NCBI GenBank assembly: GCA_946999645.1
Contig: CAMQDS010000002.1
Location: 62,001-126,000 of the forward strand
Direction of reading: 5' to 3'
Origin: an uncultured Bacteroidales bacterium
Lineage (GTDB): Bacteria; Bacteroidota; Bacteroidia; Bacteroidales; UBA932
Length of the DNA: 64,000 nucleotides
Shown here: positions 44,625 through 53,232 of the stretch, piece after piece
Position numbering within the stretch: position 1 is the stretch's first letter
Layout of the letters: each line of letters starts with the position of its first letter
Position numbers and translations under genes: made by a program
Notes under the pieces: generated by a model
What the model saw: the letters and a program-made list of their open reading frames with translations, nothing else
Databases searched by the model: none
Told to the model about the DNA's origin: nothing

Positions 44625-45274
44625 TACCATTTAAGTATGAGTTTTCCGAAAAATTCAGGCCTGTGAAAGTCTGGCTTTTCACATTTGATTGGGAAGTAAC
44701 TTAGAAAATGCGGATGAGAAGTTTTATCTCCACATTTGTAAAAATTTGCATAGAGAACCTCAGGCTTTTCTTTTTCAGAATAACCTAAAAGACTAAATGG
44801 TATAAGCATAGCTGCATCCCAAGAAAAAACCTCATCACTTTTATCATAAGACTGTTTTTGAAGGGATGAGTATCTTATAATTTGCTTTAATTGGTCTTCT
44901 GATCTTTTTACCCTGTTATTTCTTCCTTCTCCAGTGGCTCCAAGGATTTTCCCTATACAATTCATTTCAAAATTGCTATATATGTCTTCTTCAGGTCTGC
45001 GAACAAAAAATTCACAGCAACTGTCTTCCCATATATTGCCATTATCTTGAAGTTCTACTGCACGTAAGTCTAAGCCTCTTACATGATACAATATTGCTAT
45101 ATATTTGTCACTGTGTGCTATAGAAATGTGACATAATGGACAGTAGGGAAATTCATCAGGCCAATTGAGCCTATCTATAATCCCTTTTTGTCCTTTGAGT
45201 TCTAAAGCCGATTCAAAACCACGATAGTCTTGTTTTTCCAATCCTTCTATGTATGGTATATCAATCTTCTCCAT
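44624..45274 (-). CDS. CBM9-like carbohydrate-binding protein
   Basis: A 216-residue protein of the family 9-like carbohydrate-binding group (DOMON-type beta-sandwich). Typical parts are WEDSCCEFFVRRP near 100 and a conserved late segment HPHFLSYFPIKCEKPDFHRPEFFG. No signal peptide is seen, so it would be cytoplasmic, which is odd for a sugar-binding module but common in this group. It lies between the ABC transporter and VanZ-like genes. Confidence 0.8.
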   Translation of the reverse strand: MEKIDIPYIEGLEKQDYRGFESALELKGQKGIIDRLNWPDEFPYCPLCHISIAHSDKYIAILYHVRGLDLRAVELQDNGNIWEDSCCEFFVRRPEEDIYSNFEMNCIGKILGATGEGRNNRVKRSEDQLKQIIRYSSLQKQSYDKSDEVFSWDAAMLIPFSLLGYSEKEKPEVLYANFYKCGDKTSHPHFLSYFPIKCEKPDFHRPEFFGKLILKW

Positions 45275-45296
45275 AATTGTGAATTAATTAATGTTG

Positions 45297-47138
45297 TTAT
45301 AAGGCTTGCATATCATTCAATCTCTTATAGTAACCATTTAGGGCTAATAATTCTGAATGTTTACCACTTTCCACAATTCTTCCTTCCTGCATTACTATAA
45401 TCTTATCTGAATTTTTGATTGTTGAAAGTCTATGTGCTATGGCAATTGTTGTCCTTTGGGAGATAAGTCGGTCAAGTGCTTCTTGCACTAATCTTTCAGA
45501 CTCTGTATCAAGTGATGCTGTTGCCTCATCAAGAATTAAAATAGGCGGATTTTTAAGAATTGCCCTTGCTATTGATAATCTTTGCCTCTGACCTCCAGAA
45601 AGCAGCACACCACGATCGCCTATTTTTGTATTATATCCATCTTCTTTTTCCATTATAAAATCATGAGCATTTGCAATTTTTGCGGCTTCAATGACTTTTT
45701 CTATACTGGGATTATCAGCCCCAAATGCAATATTATTGAAAATAGTATCATTAAATAGAATCGGCTCTTGATTGACATAACCTATCAAATTACGCAAGTC
45801 TTTCAATGGAATATCTTTTATATTTGTTCCATCAATAGTTATTTCTCCTGATGTTACATCATAAAATCGTGGAATAAGATCTGCTAAAGTTGATTTTCCT
45901 GCACCAGATTCTCCTACTATAGCAATAGCCTGACCTTTATTTATGGTTACTGAAATATCTTTTAGTATGACTTTCTCAGAATTGTAACTGAAGTCTACAT
46001 TCTTGAATACTATACTATTATTAAATGATTCCAATTTGACGGGATGCTGACTTTCGGTTATATTATTTTGGGTATTGAGAATCCTGTCTATACGTTCCAT
46101 GGAAGCAAGCCCTTTTGGAATACTATAACTTGCTCTGGAAAATTCTTTTATAGGATTTAGTATACTATAAAGTATTACCATATAGAATATAAAAGTAGGT
46201 GCATCGATAGGTGATTTGTCTCCTAAAATCAAAGTACCCCCGAACCAAAGGACAAGCATAATAAGAATTGTACCTAAAAATTCGCTCATAGGATGTGCCA
46301 ATGCTTGTCTTGTTACTACTTTTCCTGTTTTTTTGCGCAGGTCATCAGTAACCTTTCCAAATCTTTCGGACATTAAATTCTCTGCTATAAATGCTTTGAT
46401 AACTCTAAGCCCTCCAAGTGTTTCTTCTACTTGGGACATCATATCACTCCAAATTTCCTGAGTCTCACGCGATTCTCTTTTTAGCTGTTTGCCTACTACT
46501 CCCATAATCCAGCCCAATAAGGGAACTACTAAAATAGTAAACAATGTAAGTTTCCAACTGACAAATAGAAGAGTGAAAAAGTAGAAAATGATCAAAACAG
46601 GATTTTTTATCATCATGTCTAATGAATTCATAATCGAAATTTCTACTTCAGTAACATCTCCTGTCATCCTGGCTATTATATCTCCTTTCCTCTCTTGAGA
46701 AAAAAAGCCTAAAGGTAACGAAAGCAATTTATTGTAAATCTGTCTTCTAAGGTCACGTACAACACCAGTACTGATAGGAATCATTACAGCAGAAGAACCG
46801 AAATAGCAACTCGTTTTAAAGAATGTCATTATTCCTAAAAAGGCACAAAGAATGAATAGCGTCCATGATGATCCGATTGCCTGCATTAGATATTCAATAC
46901 ACCAATAGGCATTATTCATAACAGTTTCTCCAAATTGCTTGAAACTATCAATATTTTGCCAAGCAATGAACTGATGTGTCTCAGTATTCATCTTGAACAG
47001 TATGCGTAGCATTGGTATAATGATGGTAAACGAGAATATATTCAGTACGGCTGAAAGAATATTCATTAGCACTGCAAAGCCGAGATATTTTTTATAAGGT
47101 ACAACGAATCTTCGCAATACCTGAAGAAACTCCTTCAT
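45297..47138 (-). CDS. ABC transporter, fused permease and ATPase (MsbA-like exporter)
   Basis: A six-helix membrane domain (about 1-330) is fused to an ATPase domain with Walker A GESGAGKST, the Q-loop region, signature LSGGQRQR, Walker B ILILDEATASLD and the H-loop IAHRLST. This half-transporter would work as a homodimer; in this phylum such proteins are often lipid or lipid A flippases, but the cargo cannot be read. It is the second gene of the M28-to-golvesin operon. Confidence 0.93.
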   Translation of the reverse strand: MKEFLQVLRRFVVPYKKYLGFAVLMNILSAVLNIFSFTIIIPMLRILFKMNTETHQFIAWQNIDSFKQFGETVMNNAYWCIEYLMQAIGSSWTLFILCAFLGIMTFFKTSCYFGSSAVMIPISTGVVRDLRRQIYNKLLSLPLGFFSQERKGDIIARMTGDVTEVEISIMNSLDMMIKNPVLIIFYFFTLLFVSWKLTLFTILVVPLLGWIMGVVGKQLKRESRETQEIWSDMMSQVEETLGGLRVIKAFIAENLMSERFGKVTDDLRKKTGKVVTRQALAHPMSEFLGTILIMLVLWFGGTLILGDKSPIDAPTFIFYMVILYSILNPIKEFSRASYSIPKGLASMERIDRILNTQNNITESQHPVKLESFNNSIVFKNVDFSYNSEKVILKDISVTINKGQAIAIVGESGAGKSTLADLIPRFYDVTSGEITIDGTNIKDIPLKDLRNLIGYVNQEPILFNDTIFNNIAFGADNPSIEKVIEAAKIANAHDFIMEKEDGYNTKIGDRGVLLSGGQRQRLSIARAILKNPPILILDEATASLDTESERLVQEALDRLISQRTTIAIAHRLSTIKNSDKIIVMQEGRIVESGKHSELLALNGYYKRLNDMQAL

Positions 47139-47173
47139 TATTCTAATTTCTAAATTTTACAAAAATAATAAAA

Positions 47174-48196
47174 TCATATCAGTTTTTCCATCCAATGGAA
47201 AATCAGGCAAATTCTTTTTTTTAGAATTTTATAGTCAAGACTGTTTGAAGTATCAGAGATTTTATTGTTGTTCATAGTAATGCCTGAAGTGAACATAACA
47301 GCCTTTTTTCGGTTTTCAATAAATATGCGCTGATCACTGATTTTATTATAAAATAGTCCTGTGAAATCTTTACTCCCATAATAATCAAAGCTAAGGTCCA
47401 AGCCAATATCATAGAGATAATTTGCTGAGGAAAGGGCGGAATTAAAAAAGGCATTTCCACCGCTTAACATAATCATATAGTCTGGTTTGTCTTTTTTTAC
47501 AGGACTTAGGGTACTTCCAATCTGATCTATATTAATCATCAATGAAATATTTTCTGGCAAAATGACATCACCTGTGTACGGATTTATTAGTTTTCCTTCT
47601 TTTATGATATTCCATAATGACTTTGACCCCTCCAAATTGGATTCTTTTGCATCCAATGCCACGGCTATTATGTTTGCTCTATATGATTTGCCATAGCGTG
47701 TCATGGCTTTTATCATATTCAATATATTCAGCATGGCAACAACTCCTGATGCATTGGCGTCTGCACCAGGGTATAGTTTTTCTCCAAGAATACCTATACC
47801 ATCGTAATGCGCCGCCAAAATTATATAATCATTTTTGCTCACATTTGCTGAGCCAGGTAAATATGCAATTACATTTCTGCCGATTGCTCCGCTGGAAGTT
47901 AAAAAACTATGGAAGTAACTTTCGCCAATTGGGCTAAGTCCGGATTTTTTATATTGCCGGGCTATGTAGAACGCTGCCTCATTAATACCTTTGCTGCCTG
48001 TTGCCCGTCCCTCGCATATTTTGCTTGATAGAAATTCAACTTGCATCTGCAGTACTTCTTCGTCTATCAATTTGTGAGTTATTTCACTTCCCTTTATGTA
48101 TATGGTTCTTGAATATGAATTACTTGCAAGAGCAAAACATACTATTGAAGCTATTATGGTAATAACTATTTTTATATTGTTTCTAATATACGGCAC
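47174..48196 (-). CDS. M28-family zinc peptidase, exported
   Basis: A metallopeptidase with the M28 ligand blocks AAHYDGIG (His, Asp), GADANASGV (Asp), DAKESNLEGS (Glu) and MINIDQIG (Asp). The start is uncertain. The longest frame begins at 48253, but that lies inside a probable -7 element (48251-48258). The GTG at 48196 gives a better signal peptide (PYIRNNIKIVITIIASIVCF) and is preferred. The gene is divergent from the TPR gene and heads the envelope operon. Confidence 0.82.
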   Translation of the reverse strand: MPYIRNNIKIVITIIASIVCFALASNSYSRTIYIKGSEITHKLIDEEVLQMQVEFLSSKICEGRATGSKGINEAAFYIARQYKKSGLSPIGESYFHSFLTSSGAIGRNVIAYLPGSANVSKNDYIILAAHYDGIGILGEKLYPGADANASGVVAMLNILNMIKAMTRYGKSYRANIIAVALDAKESNLEGSKSLWNIIKEGKLINPYTGDVILPENISLMINIDQIGSTLSPVKKDKPDYMIMLSGGNAFFNSALSSANYLYDIGLDLSFDYYGSKDFTGLFYNKISDQRIFIENRKKAVMFTSGITMNNNKISDTSNSLDYKILKKRICLIFHWMEKLI

Positions 48197-48205
48197 AATT
48201 ATCGT

Positions 48206-48213
48206 TATATTTG
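48206..48213 (+). promoter_or_regulatory. -7 promoter element of the TPR gene
   Basis: TATATTTG, 45 bases before the TPR start codon; transcript start at about 48220. Confidence 0.6.
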
Positions 48214-48222
48214 CATGATATA

Positions 48223-48240
48223 TGCAGTTATATAACTGCA
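48223..48240. promoter_or_regulatory. perfect 18-bp palindrome between divergent genes
   Basis: TGCAGTTATATAACTGCA equals its own reverse complement. It lies just downstream of both flanking -7 elements (48206-48213 on +, 48251-48258 on -), so it would be in the 5' leader of both transcripts. It could be an operator or an RNA hairpin. Confidence 0.55.
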
Positions 48241-48250
48241 AAAGGAACCC

Positions 48251-48258
48251 CAAATTTA
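48251..48258 (-). promoter_or_regulatory. -7 promoter element of the M28 peptidase gene
   Basis: TAAATTTG on the - strand, directly next to the TPR start codon. It argues for the internal GTG start of the peptidase gene. Confidence 0.45.
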
Positions 48259-50286
48259 ATGAAACTTTCTTTAAAAAACGCTATAATTACTGTTGCTGCC
48301 TTTCTTTTATGTTTTGTGGCACATGCTCAGTATGATTTGGATGTCTTCTTCTTTAGAGGAAGGCAGTCTTTGGCTGATGGAAAGTACGCAGGGGCTATTG
48401 AAAATTTTAATGTGTTGTCGCGACTGGATACCACAGATTATTGGAACTTCTTTTATAGGGGAATTGCAAAATATAATCTTGGTGACTTAAGGGGAGCGAA
48501 AAAAGATTTCAGTACATCTGTTCGCATTAATCCTGTATTTACTTCAGGTTATCATTATCTTGCAATTACGGAAAGTCGTTTTGGAAATTATGATAAGGCA
48601 CTTTCTTATTTGGAAAAAGCCCTTAATTTGCGACCAGGATTTGAGGGATTATATTTCAGTAGGGGAGTAACTTATTTCCTTTCACAACAATTTGATAAGG
48701 CTGTGGCTGATTTTAATAAATATATAAGAAAACAGCCTGAAGACCCTTCTGCATATTTGAATAGAGGGGCAAGTTATCTTTTTTTAGGTGATACTCTAAA
48801 AGCGTTGAATGATTATAATAAGGCAATAGAGTTAGATAATTCTGAGCCTGAAGGGTATGTGAGAAGGGGAAGGCTTTATGCTGCTTCCAAAAAATATGAT
48901 AAGGCTATAAAAGATTTGGATAAGGCAATTTCTCTTGATTCGACTGCTGTTTTTGCCTATTTCAACAGGGCAATTATGTATTATGAACAAAAGAACTATA
49001 ATGCTGCTATGGCAGATCTTAACAAGGTCTTGGTTCAAGAGCCAGGCAATGCCCTTACTCTATATAACAGAAGTCTAATAAATGCTCAAATAGGTAATTT
49101 TGAAGATGCCCTTTCAGATATGGATAGGGTGATTAATATAAATCCTAAAAATGTGCTTGCCTATTACAATCGTGCTTCATACTTTATTAGTATGAAGAGG
49201 TGGCAGGATGCCTTGGAAGATTATGATAAGGCGATAGAGTTATATCCTGATTTTGCTAAGGCATATATGAACAGGTCATATGTCAATAGTATGCTTGGTA
49301 AAGTCGCTGCTTCAAAAAAAGATTATGAAACAGCAAAGCAAAAGGTTAAAGAATATAGGCTTGCTACAGCGAATGCCTCAAATTCTTTTGCAGATACCAC
49401 TAAAAAATACAGTTCACTTTTAGCATTAGATGCAGATTTTGCTAAAAAAGATTTTAATGACGAACTCCTCCGACACAGAGATATTGATATAAGACTGAAA
49501 CCTTTATATAAATTTTCGCTTTCAGAAAAATATCCAGATGTTAATTATGCACTTAAAAACAGGTATGAAAATGTGCTGCTTGATAAATTTATTGCTGATT
49601 CTCCTGTTCCTATAAATATAACAAATGCTGATAGTAGTTTCGTTGTAAATTTACAGCAGATATCAAAGTTATCGGATGTAGGTGCTGACTCGAAGCTAGA
49701 TAAACCTCTACTATATTTTTTAAAAGGTTTGTATGATATGCATGAAAAGAGGTTTAACTCTTCTCTATCCAATTATGACAAAGCAGTTGATACAGTATCA
49801 AACAATAAGTATGGAGCCCTTTATAAGTCATTTTATATGATGAATAGGGGAGTATTGAGAGCAGAAATGATTGAATTTATTAATTCAATAGAAAATAATG
49901 TCCAAACACTGAAAATGGATGATAAAGGTGCTATAAGGGCAAGGGTTCGAGACAGGACTGATCAAACCTATGATTATTCTGAAGCAATAGGGGATATGAG
50001 GGCTGCAAGTGATGTGCTTCCTGATAATCCATATATAAATTATAATCTTGGAAATCTATTATGTCTTTCTTCAAAGCCGGTGGAAGCAATAGAGTATTAT
50101 TCAAAGGCTATAGATTTATATGGATTCTTCGGAGATGCCTATTATAACCGAGGCTTAGTACTTATTTATTTGAATGATAAGGAGAAAGGATGTATCGACT
50201 TATCATATGCAGGAGAGTTGGGGGTAAAAGATGCTTACGTCGTAATCAAGAAATATTGTGAAGATAAATTGCAAGGAAAGGAGTAG
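48259..50286 (+). CDS. Exported tetratricopeptide-repeat protein
   Basis: I chose the ATG at 48259, which begins a clear signal peptide (MKLSLKNAIITVAAFLLC, cleaved near AHA/QYD); the frame runs 16 codons further upstream. About nine TPR units (residues 20-370; for example AYLNRGASYLFLGDTLKAL) are followed by a less regular region (370-580) and at least two more TPRs at the end. It is probably a periplasmic scaffold; partners are unknown. The next gene starts 3 bases after it. Confidence 0.85.
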   Translation: MKLSLKNAIITVAAFLLCFVAHAQYDLDVFFFRGRQSLADGKYAGAIENFNVLSRLDTTDYWNFFYRGIAKYNLGDLRGAKKDFSTSVRINPVFTSGYHYLAITESRFGNYDKALSYLEKALNLRPGFEGLYFSRGVTYFLSQQFDKAVADFNKYIRKQPEDPSAYLNRGASYLFLGDTLKALNDYNKAIELDNSEPEGYVRRGRLYAASKKYDKAIKDLDKAISLDSTAVFAYFNRAIMYYEQKNYNAAMADLNKVLVQEPGNALTLYNRSLINAQIGNFEDALSDMDRVININPKNVLAYYNRASYFISMKRWQDALEDYDKAIELYPDFAKAYMNRSYVNSMLGKVAASKKDYETAKQKVKEYRLATANASNSFADTTKKYSSLLALDADFAKKDFNDELLRHRDIDIRLKPLYKFSLSEKYPDVNYALKNRYENVLLDKFIADSPVPINITNADSSFVVNLQQISKLSDVGADSKLDKPLLYFLKGLYDMHEKRFNSSLSNYDKAVDTVSNNKYGALYKSFYMMNRGVLRAEMIEFINSIENNVQTLKMDDKGAIRARVRDRTDQTYDYSEAIGDMRAASDVLPDNPYINYNLGNLLCLSSKPVEAIEYYSKAIDLYGFFGDAYYNRGLVLIYLNDKEKGCIDLSYAGELGVKDAYVVIKKYCEDKLQGKE

Positions 50287-50289
50287 GTA

Positions 50290-51099
50290 ATGTTGAAATT
50301 TATTAGTTTTTCCAGTGGAAGCAGCGGAAATTGCTACTATTTGGGATATAATGATAAGAACGGTAAGCATAGAGGGCTACTCATTGATGCTGGAGTGAGT
50401 TTGCGACGTGTAAGAGCTGGACTTGAAAATAATGGTTTAAGTTACGATGACTTTAACGGCATTTTACTTACACATGATCATATGGATCATATCAGGAATG
50501 TAGGTTCATATTGCAAGAAACTTAACAAACCAGTTTATGCTACCTCTATATTACATACGGCTTTGTCCCATCATACAGCGGCAATGCCTCATATCTTATC
50601 TTGCAGAAAAATTCTTGAGGAAAGCGTGTGGAACGATATAGACGGTTTCTTGGTAAAATATTTTATTGTACCTCATGATGCTACTCAGACTGTAGGTTAT
50701 GCTATAAAAACTGAAGGACATCTTTTTGTATTGATGACTGATATGGGCAGAATGACAGATGAGGCCATAAGTTATGCCTTGGCAGCAGATACTGTTGTAA
50801 TAGAGTCTAATTACGATATTGATATGCTTATGGCAGGACCATATACATATGACCTTAAAATGCGAATTTGCAAAGGGAATGGACATCTGAGTAATGATGA
50901 GTGTGCTGCGTCTATTAAGCGTTTCTGGCATAAAGGTTTAAAAAACATATTCTTATGTCATCTTAGTGAAAATAATAACACTCCTGAAAAAGCATATCAA
51001 TCTGCATTAACGGCTCTGTTAGAGTTAGGAGTAGAAAAAGGTACAGTTAACCTGCAATCTTTGCCAAGGAGAAATCCTTCCTCCTTATTCAATTTGTAA
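50290..51099 (+). CDS. Metallo-beta-lactamase-fold protein, WalJ/YycJ-like
   Basis: The opening FISFSSGSSGNCYYLG and the metal motif LTHDHMDHI (HxHxDH) match the YycJ/WalJ group of cytoplasmic metal-dependent hydrolases, thought to act on nucleic acids. Later ligand regions IVPHDATQT, LMTDMG and IFLCHLSENNNTPEKA are present. The 269-residue length is normal. It lies 3 bases after the TPR gene. Confidence 0.9.
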   Translation: MLKFISFSSGSSGNCYYLGYNDKNGKHRGLLIDAGVSLRRVRAGLENNGLSYDDFNGILLTHDHMDHIRNVGSYCKKLNKPVYATSILHTALSHHTAAMPHILSCRKILEESVWNDIDGFLVKYFIVPHDATQTVGYAIKTEGHLFVLMTDMGRMTDEAISYALAADTVVIESNYDIDMLMAGPYTYDLKMRICKGNGHLSNDECAASIKRFWHKGLKNIFLCHLSENNNTPEKAYQSALTALLELGVEKGTVNLQSLPRRNPSSLFNL

Positions 51100-51157
51100 A
51101 AATATTTTAAAATTCATATCTTGCCAATATTTTATGGTATTGTAATATATACGCATT

Positions 51158-51724
51158 ATGCGAAAAATTTTTTTTGTGTTCATTGTTTCTCTTTTTGCTT
51201 CAAATATTGCATTTGGGCAAAGTGTAGCTTTTAACACTAATCTGTTATACTTATGTACTACCACGCCTAACATTGGTGTTGAGGCAAAATTAGCTAAGAA
51301 GGTAACATTTGATGTAAATGCTGGACATAATATGTGGCGTTTTTCGTCTGATAAAAGGTTGAACCATTGGTTAGTGCAACCTGAATTGAGATATTGGTTT
51401 TGTGAGGCTTTCAACGGGCATTTTTTAGGTATACATGCTCATGGAGGACAGTTTGATATTGGTGGCGTCAATATTCCTATAGGTCGTGCTGTAGCATTTA
51501 AAGACAAGAGGTTTACTGGTAATTTTATTGGTGCAGGCTTGAGTTACGGATACCAGTGGATTTTATGTAAACATTGGAATCTTGAAGCATCAATAGGTGG
51601 GGGGTATGCACGTATTAATTACATAAAATCAGCTTGCCCTGATTGCAGTCCTAAAGAGTCTGAAGGTGTTTATAATTATTGGGGAATCACAAGATCAACT
51701 TTATCATTGATTTATATTTTCTAA
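51158..51724 (+). CDS. DUF3575 outer-membrane protein
   Basis: A signal peptide (ending AFGQ) precedes a small beta-barrel-like DUF3575 domain (NTNLLYLCTTTPNIGVEAKL; PELRYWFCEAFNGHFLGIHA) with an aromatic last residue. The family is regularly found with DUF3868 proteins in Mfa-type fimbria loci, as here. No fimbrillin gene is nearby. It may form an outer-membrane anchor or pore for the next protein. Confidence 0.85.
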   Translation: MRKIFFVFIVSLFASNIAFGQSVAFNTNLLYLCTTTPNIGVEAKLAKKVTFDVNAGHNMWRFSSDKRLNHWLVQPELRYWFCEAFNGHFLGIHAHGGQFDIGGVNIPIGRAVAFKDKRFTGNFIGAGLSYGYQWILCKHWNLEASIGGGYARINYIKSACPDCSPKESEGVYNYWGITRSTLSLIYIF

Positions 51725-51755
51725 CCCTATATTTGAATTTTTATTTTCAGTTGTT

Positions 51756-53213
51756 ATGAATAAACGGATAATAATTTTTTTAGTCTATGTACTAACTTTT
51801 ATTCCAATATTTTCCAGTGCTAAGGAAAATTATTTGGAGCAGATTAAAGTGGATAATCTTCGAGTAAATAAGTCGAATGGCAGTGTTCATGTGAATATGA
51901 CCATTGTCCTCGATGATTTGAAGATAAATTCTAATGATCAAATTATTTTACATCCATATTTTGCAGATATGACAAGTGGTGAGGTGATAGAGCAACTTCC
52001 TCCATTTCGTGTATATGGTCGTAGAAGGGGAATAGTTATCAAAAGAATGAACGGAATGGGGCTTGATGGAACTGATATTTATGTGTCCCAGATTGAACGA
52101 AAAAATGGTACCGCCCAGAGTATTGATTATAAATATTCTTTCCCTCTTGAGTCGTGGATTTATAATGCCAATCTTTTATTTGCTGAAAATGTGTATGCTT
52201 GTGCAGGTTGTATGGTAAAAGAGGAAAAGAAAAATATTTCTGAGAAACCATTAATTGAAAAACCATATATTCCTAATTATTTATTGTCAAGTATTATCCC
52301 TGAGGTAGAACCTGTTAAGGCAAGAGCTGAAAAGCATACTGCTTGTATCAATTTCTTATTGGATAAGTCTGATATTTTAAGAAATTATAAAAATAACCAG
52401 GCCGAGTTAGACAGTGTTGATAAAGTAATCAGTGCTGTTGCAAATAATAAGGATTTAAAAATTACTCATTTTGAAATTGTAGGATATACTTCACCAGAAG
52501 CACCTGTTAGTTATAATAAATCTCTTGCGGCTCGCAGAGCTGATGCCCTGGCAAATTATATCGTGAAAACTCATGGTGTATCAAGAAATCAATTCACCGT
52601 AAATGGGTTTGGTGAAGACTGGAATACATTAAAAGCAAATCTAAGTCCATTAATGAAATTCCGAAATGAAGTTATAGATATTATAGAAAATACTCCTAAC
52701 CCTGATGATAGAGACTCTAAGATAGTGGCTTTAGATTCAGGTGAAACATATAAATTGTTGCTTAATTCATATTATCCTGCTTTGAGAAGGACTGAATATT
52801 CAATAGCATACAATGTTAGGGCTTTCAATATTGAGGAAGCTAAGGTTTTGCTTAAGAAGAACCCTAAACTTTTGAGTCTTAATGAAATGTATCTTGTCGC
52901 AAAGACATATCCTTTCGCAAGCAAGGAATATGATGAGGTATATGATATTGCAGCTGCTGCTTATCCTAATGAACCTACTGCCGTTATAAATGTTACAAGT
53001 GCATTTATCAGGAATAAGGAGTACAAAAAAGCGATACAACTTTTGTCCAAATTAAAGAATAATGCTGATGCTTTAAACAATCTTGGAATTGCCTATGCAT
53101 ATTCAGGTGAAGACTCTGCTGCTCGTGACTGTTTTGAAAAAGCAGCAAAATTGGGTTGTGAAAAGGCTTCGCGTAATTTAAATGAATTATTGAAGATGTT
53201 GAAGACGAGGTGA
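51756..53213 (+). CDS. DUF3868 protein with OmpA-like and TPR segments
   Basis: A signal peptide (about 1-22) is followed by a DUF3868 domain (about 25-150; PYFADMTSGEVIEQLPPFRVYGRRR), then an OmpA-like peptidoglycan-binding domain (about 195-290; EIVGYTSPEAP, LAARRADALANYI) and a C-terminal TPR-like region (about 350-480). In fimbria loci such proteins are thought to link assembly to the cell wall. It lies 31 bases after the DUF3575 gene and is probably co-transcribed with it. Confidence 0.85.
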   Translation: MNKRIIIFLVYVLTFIPIFSSAKENYLEQIKVDNLRVNKSNGSVHVNMTIVLDDLKINSNDQIILHPYFADMTSGEVIEQLPPFRVYGRRRGIVIKRMNGMGLDGTDIYVSQIERKNGTAQSIDYKYSFPLESWIYNANLLFAENVYACAGCMVKEEKKNISEKPLIEKPYIPNYLLSSIIPEVEPVKARAEKHTACINFLLDKSDILRNYKNNQAELDSVDKVISAVANNKDLKITHFEIVGYTSPEAPVSYNKSLAARRADALANYIVKTHGVSRNQFTVNGFGEDWNTLKANLSPLMKFRNEVIDIIENTPNPDDRDSKIVALDSGETYKLLLNSYYPALRRTEYSIAYNVRAFNIEEAKVLLKKNPKLLSLNEMYLVAKTYPFASKEYDEVYDIAAAAYPNEPTAVINVTSAFIRNKEYKKAIQLLSKLKNNADALNNLGIAYAYSGEDSAARDCFEKAAKLGCEKASRNLNELLKMLKTR

Positions 53214-53232
53214 TTATAAGAATGAGGCGATT

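Noticed and set aside
48177..48213. TTG placed 26 bases before the -7 element
   Set aside because: This spacing recurs at several promoters (18512, 40953, 61057), but the accepted -33/-7 spacing is about 19-20 and TTG is common in AT-rich DNA, so I treat it as chance.
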